Positions 1-11,243 are shown, numbered from the stretch's first letter. The stretch: DNA of 64,000 bases from Nocardioides sp. Soil774 (GCF_001428125.1 NZ_LMSM01000006.1:546270-610269), one strand, 5' to 3'. Made by a program: numbers and translations. The notes: generated by a model from the letters alone, not told the origin.

Positions 1-1446
1 ACCGGTCAGGTGTCCGGCCGCGTCGCCCTCGCCAGCGAGGCGGACGCCCAGGCGGTCATCGCCTCGGCGTCACGCGCGGCGCAGGAGTGGGGCCAGACCT
101 CGCTCGCGCGTCGTACGCAGGTGGTCTTCGCCTTCCGCGAGCTGCTCAACAGTCGCCGCGACGAGCTCGCCCGGCTGATCACCGCCGAGCATGGCAAGGT
201 GCACTCCGACGCCCTCGGCGAGGTCGCCCGCGGCCAGGAGGTCGTGGAGTTCGCCTGCGGCATCTCCCACCTGCTCAAGGGCGGCCACAGCGACGGCGCC
301 TCGACGGACATCGACGTGCACTCCAAGCGCGCCCCGCTCGGCGTCGTGGGGATCATCAGCCCCTTCAACTTCCCCGCCATGGTGCCGATGTGGTTCTTCC
401 CCGTGGCGATCGCGGCCGGCAACACGGTCGTGCTCAAGCCGAGCGAGAAGGACCCCTCGGCGTCGCTGTGGCTGGCCGAGTTGTGGAAGGAGGCCGGCCT
501 GCCCGACGGTGTCTTCAACGTGCTCCAGGGCGACAAGGTCGCCGTCGACGCGCTGCTCACCTCGCCCGAGGTGCAGGCGATCAGCTTCGTCGGCTCGACC
601 CCCATCGCGGAGTACGTCTACGAGACCGCCAGCCGCAACGGCAAGCGCGTGCAGGCCCTGGGTGGGGCGAAGAACCACATGGTGGTGCTGCCCGACGCCG
701 ACCTCGACCTGGCCGCCGACGCCGCGGTCAACGCCGGCTTCGGCTCGGCGGGGGAGCGCTGCATGGCGATCAGCGTGCTGGTGGCCGTCGAGCCCGTGGC
801 CGACGACCTCGTCGCCCGCATCGCCGAGCGCACCCGGACGCTGCTCATCGGCGACGGTGGCACGGAGGCGACGCAGGCGGGTGACGGCAAGGAGGCCGAC
901 ATGGGCCCGCTCGTGACGAAGGCCCACCGCGACAAGGTCAGCTCCTTCATCGACTCCGGCGAGCAGGCCGGCGCCAAGGTGGTCGTCGACGGCCGCGACG
1001 TCGCGGCCCGCGGCGGCGACCAGGGGTTCTACCTCGGCCCCACCCTCTTCGACCACGTGACGCCCGACATGGAGGTCTACCGCGAGGAGATCTTCGGGCC
1101 GGTGCTCAGCGTCGTGCGTGTCGCGTCGTACGCCGACGCGCTGGAGCTCGTCAACGCCAACGACTACGGCAACGGCACCGCGATCTTCACCAACGACGGC
1201 GGCGCCGCCCGGCGCTTCGAGAACGACGTCCAGGTCGGGATGATCGGCATCAACGTGCCGGTCCCGGTGCCGGTCGCCTACTACTCCTTCGGCGGCTGGA
1301 AGCGCTCGCTCTTCGGCGACACCCACGCCCACGGCACCGAGGGCGTGCACTTCTTCACCCGCGGCAAGGTCGTCACCACCCGGTGGATCGACCCCGCCAA
1401 CCGCCCTGCAGGCGGCCTCGAGCTGGGATTCCCGCAGAATGTCTGA
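1..1446 (+). CDS. mmsA: CoA-acylating (methyl)malonate-semialdehyde dehydrogenase, 5' partial
   Basis: Aldehyde dehydrogenase superfamily enzyme that oxidises (methyl)malonate semialdehyde to propionyl-CoA or acetyl-CoA with NAD and CoA, in the cytoplasm. The frame is open through base 1: residues T-G-Q precede the first GTG at 10. The family is usually near 500 residues and 478 are visible from that GTG, so roughly 20-25 N-terminal residues lie outside the window. The catalytic cysteine is in GERCMAIS, residue 251 counted from the codon at 10. The SPFNFP segment and the C-terminal FGGWK segment typical of MmsA/IolA are intact. The stop overlaps the next start by 8 bases, so the two genes are translationally coupled. 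With the following aminotransferase it fits beta-alanine or valine catabolism; the exact substrate is inferred. Confidence 0.9.
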   Translation, partial: TGQVSGRVALASEADAQAVIASASRAAQEWGQTSLARRTQVVFAFRELLNSRRDELARLITAEHGKVHSDALGEVARGQEVVEFACGISHLLKGGHSDGASTDIDVHSKRAPLGVVGIISPFNFPAMVPMWFFPVAIAAGNTVVLKPSEKDPSASLWLAELWKEAGLPDGVFNVLQGDKVAVDALLTSPEVQAISFVGSTPIAEYVYETASRNGKRVQALGGAKNHMVVLPDADLDLAADAAVNAGFGSAGERCMAISVLVAVEPVADDLVARIAERTRTLLIGDGGTEATQAGDGKEADMGPLVTKAHRDKVSSFIDSGEQAGAKVVVDGRDVAARGGDQGFYLGPTLFDHVTPDMEVYREEIFGPVLSVVRVASYADALELVNANDYGNGTAIFTNDGGAARRFENDVQVGMIGINVPVPVPVAYYSFGGWKRSLFGDTHAHGTEGVHFFTRGKVVTTRWIDPANRPAGGLELGFPQNV

Positions 1447-2767
1447 CCGCGACTTCGACGACCCGGCCCGCGCCTACGAGCTCGACCGCAGGCACGTCTT
1501 CCACTCCTGGTCGGCCCAGGCCGCCCTCGACCCGATGGTCGTCACCAAGGCCGAGGGGTCCTACGTCTGGGACGGCGACGGCAACCGGCTGCTCGACCTC
1601 ACCTCCCAGCTGGTCTTCACCAACCTCGGCCACCAGCACCCGCGCATCGTCGCCGCGATCCAGGAGCAGGCCGCGACGCTGTGCACGGTGGCGCCGGCGT
1701 ACGTCAACGGCGCCCGCTCCGAGGCGGCGCGGCTCATCGCCTCGCACACCCCCGGCGACCTCGACCGGATCTTCTTCACCAACGGCGGCGCCGACGCCAA
1801 CGAGCACGCCATCCGGATGGCGCGGCTGCACACCGGCAAGCACAAGGTCCTGTCGACCTACCGCAGCTATCACGGCGGCACGCACCTCGCGGTCAACGTG
1901 ACCGGTGACCCGCGGCGGTGGGCCAACGACCTCGGCAGCGACGGCACGGTCCACTTCTTCGGGCCCTTCCTCTACCGCAGCGCCTTCCACGCCACGACCG
2001 AGGAGGAGGAGTGCCAGCGCGCGCTGGCGCACCTCGAGGAGGTCATCGCCCTCGAGGGCGCGAGCACGATCGCGGCGATCATCCTCGAGTCGATCCCCGG
2101 CACCGCCGGCATCATGCTGCCACCCCCGGGTTACCTCGCCGGCGTGCGCGAGCTCTGCGACCGCTTCGGGATCATGCTGATCGCGGACGAGGTGATGTCG
2201 GGGTTCGGGCGCTCGGGGAAGTGGTTCGCCATCGACCACGCCGAGGTGGTGCCCGACCTGCTCACCTTCGCCAAGGGCGTGAACTCCGGCTACGTCCCGC
2301 TCGGCGGCGTCGCCATCAGCGAGGCGATCTACCGCACGTTCGCCGACCGGGTCTATCCCGGCGGGCTCACCTACTCCGGCCACCCGCTCGCGTGCGCGGC
2401 CGCGGTCGCGACCATCCGGACGATGGAGGACGAGGGCGTCGTCGAGCACGCCGCCCGCCTGGGCGACGAGGTCATCGGGCCCGAGCTGCGTGCCCTGGCC
2501 GAGCGGCACGAGGTGATCGGCGAGGTCCGCGGCACGGGCGTCTTCTGGGCGCTCGAGCTGGTGGCCGACCGCGCGACCCGCGAGCCGCTCGCGCCCTACG
2601 GCGCCAGCAGCCCGGCGATGAACGCGATCCTCGCCGCCTGCCGCCGGGGCGGCGTGCTGCCCTTCGCCAACTTCAACCGGATCCACGTGGTGCCGCCGCT
2701 GACGATCACCGCCGACGAGGTCCGCGAGGGCATCGGCGTGCTGGACGTGGCGCTGGCGCAGGCATAG
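1439..2767 (+). CDS. Class III aminotransferase (omega-amino acid / beta-alanine type)
   Basis: PLP-dependent fold-type I aminotransferase of 442 residues, the usual size for the class III family. The PLP lysine lies in FAKGVNSGY (about Lys-279), preceded by the LIADEV cofactor-binding aspartate segment. The N-terminal GNRLLDLTSQ and the C-terminal substrate-loop sequences are complete. The start ATG lies inside the end of the dehydrogenase gene (8-base overlap). A likely role is transfer of the amino group of beta-alanine or another omega-amino acid to pyruvate. The resulting semialdehyde would go to the upstream CoA-acylating dehydrogenase. The substrate is inferred only from this pairing. 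Ornithine or GABA aminotransferase activity cannot be excluded. Confidence 0.85.
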   Translation: MSDRDFDDPARAYELDRRHVFHSWSAQAALDPMVVTKAEGSYVWDGDGNRLLDLTSQLVFTNLGHQHPRIVAAIQEQAATLCTVAPAYVNGARSEAARLIASHTPGDLDRIFFTNGGADANEHAIRMARLHTGKHKVLSTYRSYHGGTHLAVNVTGDPRRWANDLGSDGTVHFFGPFLYRSAFHATTEEEECQRALAHLEEVIALEGASTIAAIILESIPGTAGIMLPPPGYLAGVRELCDRFGIMLIADEVMSGFGRSGKWFAIDHAEVVPDLLTFAKGVNSGYVPLGGVAISEAIYRTFADRVYPGGLTYSGHPLACAAAVATIRTMEDEGVVEHAARLGDEVIGPELRALAERHEVIGEVRGTGVFWALELVADRATREPLAPYGASSPAMNAILAACRRGGVLPFANFNRIHVVPPLTITADEVREGIGVLDVALAQA

Positions 2768-2822
2768 TCGGCCGTCCGCCGGTGTTGTGCCCCTGACACG
2801 ACTCCCGAAGGAAGGACACCTG

Positions 2823-3845
2823 ATGCGTGCTGTGGTCTACACCGAGAGCGGCGACTCCTCCGTGCTCGAGCTCGTCGAGCGAGAGGCCGCTGAGCCCGGC
2901 CCGGGCGAGGTGCGCGTGCGGATCGTCCGCGCCGGGGTCAACCCCACCGACTGGAAGTTCCGCGCCGGCGGCATGGGCGAGCTCGCCTTCCCCGAGATCG
3001 TGCCGGGCCAGGACGGCGCGGGTGTCGTCGACGCCGTCGGGCCCGGTGTCACCGACCTCGCGGTCGGCGACCGGGTCTGGACGATGCTCGCCCAGCACAC
3101 CCGCCCGGGCGGGACGGCGCAGGAGCTCGTCGTGCTGCCGACCGCCCACCTGACCGTGCTGCCCGACGCGGCGTCGTACGACCTGGGCGCCTCCCTCGGC
3201 GTCCCGGCGGTCACCGCCCACCGCGCCCTGACCACCTCCGAGGACGGTCCCGACCGGCTCGCCCCTGGCGCCCTGGCCGGGATGACGGTCCTGGTCGCCG
3301 GCGGTGCGGGCGCGGTCGGCAACGCCGCGATCCAGCTCGCGCGCTGGGCCGGCGCGACGGTGATCAGCACGGTGAGCAGCCCCGAGAAGGCCGACCTCGC
3401 GACGGCCGCCGGCGCCCACCACGTCGTGAACTACCGCGACGGCGATCCGCGCGATGCGATCCGCGACCTCGCGCCCGACGGCGTCGACATCGTGGTCGAG
3501 GTGGCGCCTGCGCAGAACCTGCGCCTCGACGTCAGCGTCATCAAGCCCCGCGGCACGATCGCGATCTACGCCAACAACGGCGGCGACGAGGTGACCCTCA
3601 GCGTGCGGGAGACCTTCTCCACCAACGCGCGCTTCCAGTGGGTGCTGCTCTACACGGTCGGGCAGGCGGCGCTGCGCGCGGCGGCCGAGGACATCACCGC
3701 GGCGGTCGCGGCCGGGGCGTACGGCGTCGGCGCGGAGCACGGCCTGCCGCTGCACCACCACCCGCTCGAGCAGACCGCCGAGGCGCACGCCGCCGTCGAG
3801 GGCGGCGCGGTCGGCAAGGTGCTGCTCGACGTGGCCGACGCCTGA
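2823..3845 (+). CDS. NADPH:quinone reductase-like zinc-free MDR oxidoreductase
   Basis: Medium-chain dehydrogenase/reductase of 340 residues in the quinone oxidoreductase branch. The N-terminal GroES-like half contains GVNPTDWKFR. The Rossmann half has the NADPH-binding VLVAGGAGAVGNAAIQLA segment. The cysteine-rich structural zinc loop is absent, as expected for this branch. The ATG at 2823 is chosen over an in-frame ATG at 2787 because a GAAGGAAGG ribosome site ends about 8 bases before it. The gene lies 55 bases after the aminotransferase and may be co-transcribed. Its substrate is unknown: a quinone or an alpha,beta-unsaturated carbonyl is typical of the family. Confidence 0.82.
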   Translation: MRAVVYTESGDSSVLELVEREAAEPGPGEVRVRIVRAGVNPTDWKFRAGGMGELAFPEIVPGQDGAGVVDAVGPGVTDLAVGDRVWTMLAQHTRPGGTAQELVVLPTAHLTVLPDAASYDLGASLGVPAVTAHRALTTSEDGPDRLAPGALAGMTVLVAGGAGAVGNAAIQLARWAGATVISTVSSPEKADLATAAGAHHVVNYRDGDPRDAIRDLAPDGVDIVVEVAPAQNLRLDVSVIKPRGTIAIYANNGGDEVTLSVRETFSTNARFQWVLLYTVGQAALRAAAEDITAAVAAGAYGVGAEHGLPLHHHPLEQTAEAHAAVEGGAVGKVLLDVADA

Positions 3846-3848
3846 GGC

Positions 3849-5051
3849 TCAGCCCCGCAGCGCCGCGTCGACCGCGGCGGGCGAGAGCACCTGGTCGAGC
3901 GCGAGCTGGGCGCACCCGACGAGCCCGGCGCGGTCCCCGTGGCTGACCGGGACGACCTGGAGGTCGCGCCCGGCCAGTGCGGTGGTGCTCGCGAAGAGCG
4001 ACTCGCGCAGCCCGGCGGCGAAGACGTCGAAGGCGTCGGCCATGTCGCCGCCGACGACGACCACGCGTGGGTTGGTGACGATGACCAGCGAGGCGAGCGC
4101 CTCGCCGATGTGGCGGCCCGACTCGCGCACCAGGGCGCGGGAGGGGCCGTCGCCCTGCACGGCCTGCGCGACGAGGTCGCGCACGTGGTGGACCTCGTGG
4201 CCGTCCGCGCGCAGGCGCTCGACGAGCGCCCAGCCGCCGGCCACGGTCTCGAGGCACCCGACGTCGCCGCAGCGGCACGGCAGGCCGGTGGCCGCGGCGA
4301 CCTTGACGTGCCCGAGCTGGCCGGCGGCGCCGCGGTGGCCGCGCCAGATGCGGCCGTCGGCGACGAGGCCGACGCCGATCCCGGTCGAGGCCTTGAGCAC
4401 GAGGGCGTCGTCGCGCTCGCCGAGCGTGCTCGGCGCGACGCGCAGCTGCGACAGCGCCATCACGTTGCAGTCGGTGTCGATGACGACCGGCGCGCGGGTG
4501 ACCTGCTCGATCCACGGGGCGAGCGGCACGCCGTCCCAGCCGACGAGGGCGGGGGAGTCGACGCTCTGCACCGACCGCGGGTCGACGACCCCGGCGAGCG
4601 AGATGCCCACGCCGCGTACGTCGTCGGCCGATCGGCCGAGCGAGGCCAGCATCTCGCGCAGGTGGTCGACGACCACCGGCATCACGTCGTCGGGGCCGGC
4701 GCCGACCTCCTGCTCGTGGCTCACCGACGCGAGCTCGGTGCCGTCGAGGTCGCACACCGCCACCTGTGAACGGCTGCGGCCCAGGGCGATCGCGAGCACG
4801 AGCCCGGCGTCGGCGTTGAAGACCAGCGTGCTGGCGGGCCGGCCCCCGGTGGCCGACTCCTGCTCGCCGTCGACCACGAGTCCGGCGCGCTCCAGGGGCA
4901 CCAGTCGCGCGCTCACCGCCGTACGCGACAGGCCGGTGATGCGACCCAGCGCGCCGCGCGTCGTGGCCTGGCCGGAGCGGATGAGGGCGAGCAGGTCGCC
5001 CGCGCCGGTGGCCTGCGGGGTGGAGGGAGCGGTCGACGTCGAGGGGGACAT
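3849..5051 (-). CDS. ROK-family transcriptional repressor
   Basis: Repressor of 400 residues with an N-terminal winged helix (LLALIRSGQATTRGALGRITGLSRTAVSARL split around residues 18-60). A sugar-kinase-like ROK domain follows, with the zinc motif CRCGDVGCLE. ROK repressors bind a sugar or sugar phosphate and leave DNA. The gene is divergent from zwf, with 105 bases between the starts. This makes the Entner-Doudoroff operon its likely target, together with autoregulation. The ATG at 5051 gives a normal family N-terminus; the frame runs open far upstream antisense to zwf, but that extension has no family match. An inverted repeat in the shared promoter region is a candidate operator. Confidence 0.88.
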   Translation of the reverse strand: MSPSTSTAPSTPQATGAGDLLALIRSGQATTRGALGRITGLSRTAVSARLVPLERAGLVVDGEQESATGGRPASTLVFNADAGLVLAIALGRSRSQVAVCDLDGTELASVSHEQEVGAGPDDVMPVVVDHLREMLASLGRSADDVRGVGISLAGVVDPRSVQSVDSPALVGWDGVPLAPWIEQVTRAPVVIDTDCNVMALSQLRVAPSTLGERDDALVLKASTGIGVGLVADGRIWRGHRGAAGQLGHVKVAAATGLPCRCGDVGCLETVAGGWALVERLRADGHEVHHVRDLVAQAVQGDGPSRALVRESGRHIGEALASLVIVTNPRVVVVGGDMADAFDVFAAGLRESLFASTTALAGRDLQVVPVSHGDRAGLVGCAQLALDQVLSPAAVDAALRG

Positions 5052-5095
5052 GGTGCGCTGATCATGGCACCTGGGAGGGCATGGCTCCGCAAATA

Positions 5096-5110
5096 AGTCT
5101 CGAAAAGACT
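5096..5110. promoter_or_regulatory. Candidate operator (inverted repeat) between rok and zwf
   Basis: AGTCT-CGAAA-AGACT, two perfect 5-base arms around a 5-base centre, lies in the 105-base divergent region. It is just upstream of a possible zwf promoter (TTGCGC at 5120, 18 bases, TACCGT at 5144). It is the most symmetric element in this spacer, so it is a reasonable site for the ROK or LacI regulator of this locus. Neither assignment is proven. Confidence 0.35.
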
Positions 5111-5156
5111 GAAGTTCTGTTGCGCGAAGACCTAAAGGGTCCGTACCGTCCCGGGC

Positions 5157-6634
5157 ATGGCTTTCCCCCCGTCCCCTGTCGAGCCGTGCGACTTCACGGT
5201 CTTCGGCGGCACCGGTGACCTCGCTCTGCGCAAGCTCCTGCCCGCCCTCTACCTCCGCGACCGCGACGGCCAGCTCCCCGACGGCTTCCGCGTCATCGGC
5301 GTCTCCCGCTCCGACGTCGACGACGAGGGCTACCGCGCGATGGTCCGCGAGGCGCTCGCCGCGCACGTCACCGCGCCGGACCTCGACGAGACGGTCGTCT
5401 CGCGGCTGCTCGGACGCCTCCACCACGTCGAGCTCGACATCGAGGACGTCGGCGCGTGGCACCTGCTCCACGCGCGGCTCAAGGACGGCGCCGCGAGCGA
5501 GGACGTCATCCGCGTGTTCTACCTCGCGGTCGCGCCCGGGCTCTTCGGCACGATCTGCGAGCACCTCGACGAGGTCGGCCTGGTGACCGAGCGCTCGCGG
5601 GTGGTGCTGGAGAAGCCGGTCGGCTCCGACCTCGCGAGCGCGCGACTCATCAACGAGGCGGTCGGACGGGTCTTCGACGAGTCGAGCATCTTCCGCATCG
5701 ACCACTACCTCGGCAAGGAGAGCGTGCAGAACCTGCTCGTCACGCGCTTCGCCAACACCTTCCTCGAGCCATTGTGGAACAGCCGCTGGGTCGACCACGT
5801 GCAGATCACCGCGGCCGAGACGATCGGCGTCGGCGAGCGCGGGTCCTACTACGACCGCTCCGGCGCGCTGCGCGACATGGTGCAGAACCACCTGCTGCAG
5901 CTGCTCTGCCTGGTCGCGATGGAGCCCCCGACCTATGTCGACCGCGAGACGGTGCGCGACGAGAAGCTCAAGGTGCTTCAGGCCCTGCGCCCCATGACGC
6001 CCGAGCTCGTCGAGCGCAACGTCGTGGCCGGGCAGTACGGCGCGGGGCTCTGCGAGGGCAGCCCCGCCCGGGCGTACGCCGACGAGGTCGGCGCCGAGTC
6101 GCGCACCGAGACCTTCGTCGCGCTGCGCACCGAGGTGCAGAACTGGCGGTGGGCCGGGGTGCCGTTCTACCTTCGCACCGGCAAGCGCCTGCCCGAGCGG
6201 GTCTCGGAGATCGTGGTGGTCTTCAAGGAGCCGCCGCACGCGATGTTCCCCCACAGCGAGGGCCCGACCGAGGCCAACCGCCTCCACATCCGGGTGCAGC
6301 CCGACGAGGGCATGCGCCTGCACATGACCGCCAAGGAGCCGGGCCCCGGTGGAATCCGGCTGCACCCGGTCTCCCTCGACCTCAGCTATGCCGCGGCCTT
6401 CGGCGCGCGCTCCCCCGACGCCTACGAGCGGCTCCTGATGGACGTCGTGCGCGGCAACCCGACCCTCTTCATGCGGCGCGACGAGGTGGAGGCCGCCTGG
6501 ACGTGGGTGGCGCCGATCCTCGACCACTGGTCGCGCCCCACGCACCGACCCCGGCGCTACCCCGCCGGCACCAACGGCCCCGCCGCCGCCACGACGCTCC
6601 TCGAGCGCGACGGCCGATCCTGGCAGGAGACAGA

Positions 6635-6638
<4 letters not shown>
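5157..6638 (+). CDS. zwf: Glucose-6-phosphate 1-dehydrogenase
   Basis: Converts glucose 6-phosphate to 6-phosphogluconolactone with NAD(P)+, the entry step to the Entner-Doudoroff and pentose phosphate routes. The protein has 493 residues, normal for the family. It carries the nucleotide-binding [12 protein letters not shown] near the N-terminus and the active-site signature RIDHYLGKE near residue 181. No clear Shine-Dalgarno site precedes the ATG. A TACCGT hexamer ends 7 bases before it, so the transcript may be leaderless or nearly so. The stop overlaps the edd start (ATGA). No 6-phosphogluconolactonase gene is present in this operon, so that step must be encoded elsewhere or be spontaneous. 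Confidence 0.96.
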
Positions 6639-8516
<1,878 letters not shown>

Positions 8517-8533
<17 letters not shown>

Positions 8534-9170
8534 CGTCCTTCCCGCCACCCGGCCGCGCTCGCTGCTCTCCCTGGCCCCGGTCGTGCCGGTCGTCGTCCTC
8601 GACGACCTCGCGCACGCGGTGCCGCTCGCCCGGGCGCTCGTGGCCGGCGGCCTGCCGGTCATCGAGCTGACCCTGCGCACGCCGGTGGCGCTGGACGCGC
8701 TGCGGGCCATCGCCGCCGAGGTCCCCGAGATCACCGTGGGCGCGGGCACCGTGCTCACCCCCGCCCACGCCGAGCAGGCGGTCGCCGCCGGTGCCCAGTT
8801 CCTCGTCTCGCCCGGCGCCACGCCCGACCTGCTGCGCGCCATGGGCGACTCCGGCGTCCCGTTCCTCCCCGGCACCGCGACCGTGTCGGAGGTGATGACC
8901 GTCCTCGAGGCCGGCGTCACGGAGATGAAGTTCTTCCCCGCCGAGGCCTCCGGTGGTGCGGCGTACCTCAAGGCGATCGCCTCTCCGGTGCCGGCCGCGC
9001 GCTTCTGCCCCACCGGCGGCATCACCGCGGCCACGGCCGCGTCCTACCTGGCGCTGCCCAACGTCGGCTGCGTCGGCGGCTCGTGGCTCGCGCCGCGCGA
9101 CCTCCTCGAGGCCGGCGACTGGGCGGGCATCACCGCGATTGCGGCAGAGGCGGCGGCGCTGCGCCCCTAG
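8517..9170 (+). CDS. eda: 2-dehydro-3-deoxy-phosphogluconate aldolase
   Basis: Class I aldolase that cleaves KDPG to pyruvate and glyceraldehyde 3-phosphate. It has 217 residues, the normal family size. The Schiff-base lysine lies in [13 protein letters not shown], and [13 protein letters not shown] and GAGTVL are conserved strands of the barrel. The start is a TTG inside the end of edd, with GAGGAGG about 7 bases upstream. The stop is one base before the lacI start, so expression is probably coupled along the whole operon. It may also act as 4-hydroxy-2-oxoglutarate aldolase, as many Eda proteins do. Confidence 0.95.
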
Positions 9171-9171
9171 G

Positions 9172-10206
9172 ATGCGCGACATGGGGGAGACCGGATCGCG
9201 ACGGGGCGCAGGCCGCTCGCCGAGCATGGCCCAGGTCGCCGAGCGCGCGGGCGTCTCGCACCAGACCGTGTCGCGGGTGCTCAACGACGCCTCGCTGGTC
9301 AAGGAGGAGACGCGGCTGCGCGTGCTCGCCGCCATCGACGAGCTCGGCTACCGGCGCAACTTCGCCGCCCGACTGCTGGCCACCAACCGCTCGCGGCGCA
9401 TCGGCATGGTCACCGCGCACCTCGCCCTGCACGGCCCCAGCATGATCGCGCTCGGGGTGCAGGAGGCGGGCTACGCCGAGGGCTACGACGTCTCGCTGGT
9501 CGGGCTGCCCGAGTTCTCCTCCGAGCTCCTCGACAACGCCGTGCAGCGGCTGCTCGACCAGGCGGTCGAGGCGGTCGTCGTCGCGGTCGCGCACCGCGAG
9601 GCCGCGGAGATGGTGCGCTCGCTCCAGCTCTCCATCCCGGTCGTGACGGTGCAGGGCGTCGTGGCCGGCACGCCGCTCTCGGCCGGCATCGACCAGGAGG
9701 CCGGGGCCGCGCTGGCCGTCGGGCACCTGCTCGACCTCGGCCACCGCCACGTGGCACACGTCGGCGGCCCCGCGGACTGGATCGAGGCCGAGCAGCGCCG
9801 CGCCGGGTGGCGCCGGGCGCACGAGGACCGTGGGCTGCTGCCCGGCCCGGAGCTCGAGGGTGACTGGTCCCCCGCGAGCGGGCACCGCGCAGGCCTGTTG
9901 ATCGCCGACGACCCCGACGTGACGGCCGTCTTCGCGGGCAACGACCCGATGGCGCTCGGCCTGCTCAACGCCCTGCACCAGCGCGGGCGCCGGGTGCCCG
10001 ACGACGTGAGCGTCGTGGGCTTCGACGACGTGCCGGAGGCGGAGTTCTACTGGCCGGCCCTGACCACCGTGTCGCAGGACTTCGCCGAGCTCGGCCGCCG
10101 CGCGCTCAGCCTTGCGCTCGCCGCCCTGCAGGGCGACGACGACGCCGTCATCGACCCCATCGCGCCGACCCTCGTGGTGCGGCGCTCCACCGCTCAGCGG
10201 GGGTAG
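9172..10206 (+). CDS. LacI-family transcriptional regulator of the Entner-Doudoroff operon
   Basis: LacI/GalR-type repressor of 344 residues. The N-terminal helix-turn-helix contains MAQVAERAGVSHQTVSRVLN, followed by the hinge helix with AARLLATNRS and a periplasmic-binding-like effector domain ending SVVGFDDVPEAEFYWPALTT. It is the last gene of the zwf-edd-eda unit, one base after eda. An in-frame ATG at 9181 is an equally plausible start because TAGGA precedes it at better spacing. The effector is unknown; gluconate, KDPG or another sugar acid fits the location. Its 3' end overlaps the convergent four-HTH gene by 13 bases. I found no LacI-type operator in front of zwf, so its target may be elsewhere. 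Confidence 0.87.
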   Translation: MRDMGETGSRRGAGRSPSMAQVAERAGVSHQTVSRVLNDASLVKEETRLRVLAAIDELGYRRNFAARLLATNRSRRIGMVTAHLALHGPSMIALGVQEAGYAEGYDVSLVGLPEFSSELLDNAVQRLLDQAVEAVVVAVAHREAAEMVRSLQLSIPVVTVQGVVAGTPLSAGIDQEAGAALAVGHLLDLGHRHVAHVGGPADWIEAEQRRAGWRRAHEDRGLLPGPELEGDWSPASGHRAGLLIADDPDVTAVFAGNDPMALGLLNALHQRGRRVPDDVSVVGFDDVPEAEFYWPALTTVSQDFAELGRRALSLALAALQGDDDAVIDPIAPTLVVRRSTAQRG

Positions 10207-11072
10207 GCCACCAGCAGGGCGCCGGGGCCGAGCCCGAGCAGGCGCTCCAGCCGCTCGCGCGAACGGGCGCTCGGCACCGCCCGCCCGTTCTCCCACGCCC
10301 GGACCGTGGTGCGGTGCAGGCCGCAGCGGTGCGCCACCTCGGCCTGCGTCAGTCCGGTCCACGCGCGTAGCGTCGCCAGCACCTCCGGCAGGTCGCCGGC
10401 GGACCACCGGGCCGGGTCGAGCAGGCGCGGTGCGGCCAGGCCGACGAGCCCGGCCAGCTGGGAGACCTGCACGCCGTAGACGCCCGCGAGTCGGCGTACG
10501 GCCCACAGCGGAGGCACCTCCCCGCGCTCCCACGCACCCACTCGGCGCCGGGTGGTGCCCACGCGACGGGCGACCGCCTCCTGCGACAGGCCCGTACGCC
10601 GCCTCAGCCGGCGCAGCGGTGGAAGCGGGGTGACGGGGAGGGACGGCGACGAGGCCAGGCGCTCGCGCAACCGCGGCTCGGACGTCCCGAGCAGCCGCGC
10701 CAGCGCGGGCAGGTGCGCGTCGGGGATCCGCACCCGACCGGCCTCCCAGTTGTAGACCGTCGACTCGTGGAGGCCGAGGTGGGCGGCGATGTGTCGGACC
10801 GGCACCCCGGCCTCGTGTCGCAGGGCCCGCAGCCCGGTCCCGCGGACCCCCGCCGGAGCAGGCGCCGGGGTGCGCGCCTCGTCGAAGAAGGAGGCGACCC
10901 GCGACACGTCGACGGCCAGTGCCCCGGCCAGCGCACGCAGGTGCTCGGGCCCGGGGAGGCGCTCGCGACGCTCCCACCGCAGGACCGACGTGGGGTGCAC
11001 GTCGACGCGACGCGCGACCTCGTGGGCCGACAGGGCGCGGCGGGTGCGCTGGTCGCGGAGCGGGGTGTCCAC
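10194..11072 (-). CDS. Protein of four tandem XRE-type helix-turn-helix domains
   Basis: A 292-residue protein built almost entirely of four repeats of the Cro/C1 (XRE) fold, at about residues 5-55, 80-131, 152-206 and 231-282. Each unit keeps the LRxxRxxxGL first helix, a recognition helix, and a tryptophan-glutamate pair at the end of helix 3 (W33-E34, W109-E110, W181-E182, W260-E261). I see no ligand-binding, peptidase or membrane domain. The start is a GTG with AGGAGG 5 bases upstream. The gene diverges from the arabinose operon, with 171 bases between starts, and converges on the lacI gene by 13 bases. It is probably a DNA-binding regulator; its target is unknown. Multi-HTH chains of this kind are uncommon. 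Confidence 0.8.
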   Translation of the reverse strand: MDTPLRDQRTRRALSAHEVARRVDVHPTSVLRWERRERLPGPEHLRALAGALAVDVSRVASFFDEARTPAPAPAGVRGTGLRALRHEAGVPVRHIAAHLGLHESTVYNWEAGRVRIPDAHLPALARLLGTSEPRLRERLASSPSLPVTPLPPLRRLRRRTGLSQEAVARRVGTTRRRVGAWERGEVPPLWAVRRLAGVYGVQVSQLAGLVGLAAPRLLDPARWSAGDLPEVLATLRAWTGLTQAEVAHRCGLHRTTVRAWENGRAVPSARSRERLERLLGLGPGALLVAYPR

Positions 11073-11111
11073 CGGTGCCTCCTGCTGGGGGAGATGGTTG
11101 GGCGGGTCCTG

Positions 11112-11125
11112 GGTGAACGCTCACA
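11112..11125. promoter_or_regulatory. LacI-type operator, distal copy, upstream of the arabinose operon
   Basis: GGTGAACGCTCACA matches the pattern TGTKARCGYTMACA seen at three other places in the window, with one mismatch at its first base. Its centre is 56 bases upstream of the proximal copy. It could be an auxiliary site for the LacI repressor encoded in the operon, or control the divergent four-HTH gene. Confidence 0.5.
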
Positions 11126-11154
11126 TTCGTTGTGAGACATTCTCGACGGAACAC

Positions 11155-11183
11155 TTGACGACCGGAATGTTAGCGCTCACACT
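11155..11183 (+). promoter_or_regulatory. Promoter of the arabinose operon
   Basis: TTGACG at 11155-11160 followed by 17 bases and CACACT at 11178-11183. A LacI-type operator fills the spacer and overlaps the -10. The same arrangement, TTGACG then exactly 7 bases then the operator, recurs before the GH51 gene at 33432. That recurrence is the main reason to trust it. Confidence 0.55.
11168..11181. promoter_or_regulatory. LacI-type operator, proximal copy, arabinose operon
   Basis: TGTTAGCGCTCACA, a near-perfect palindrome centred on AGCGCT, is typical of LacI-family operators with a central CG step. It lies between the -35 and -10 of the operon promoter, so bound repressor would exclude RNA polymerase. 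The LacI protein at 15933 is the natural candidate to bind it. Confidence 0.7.
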
Positions 11184-11243
11184 TATCACCACGTGACACC
11201 GGTCACACGGGCGAGACAGCCCCTTTGATGTGGAGGAAAGACA

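Noticed and set aside
3849..6545. A very long minus-strand frame (898 codons) covering the ROK gene and running antisense to zwf
   Set aside because: Only the part from 5051 down has family sequence; the rest is the mirror of zwf codons in GC-rich DNA.
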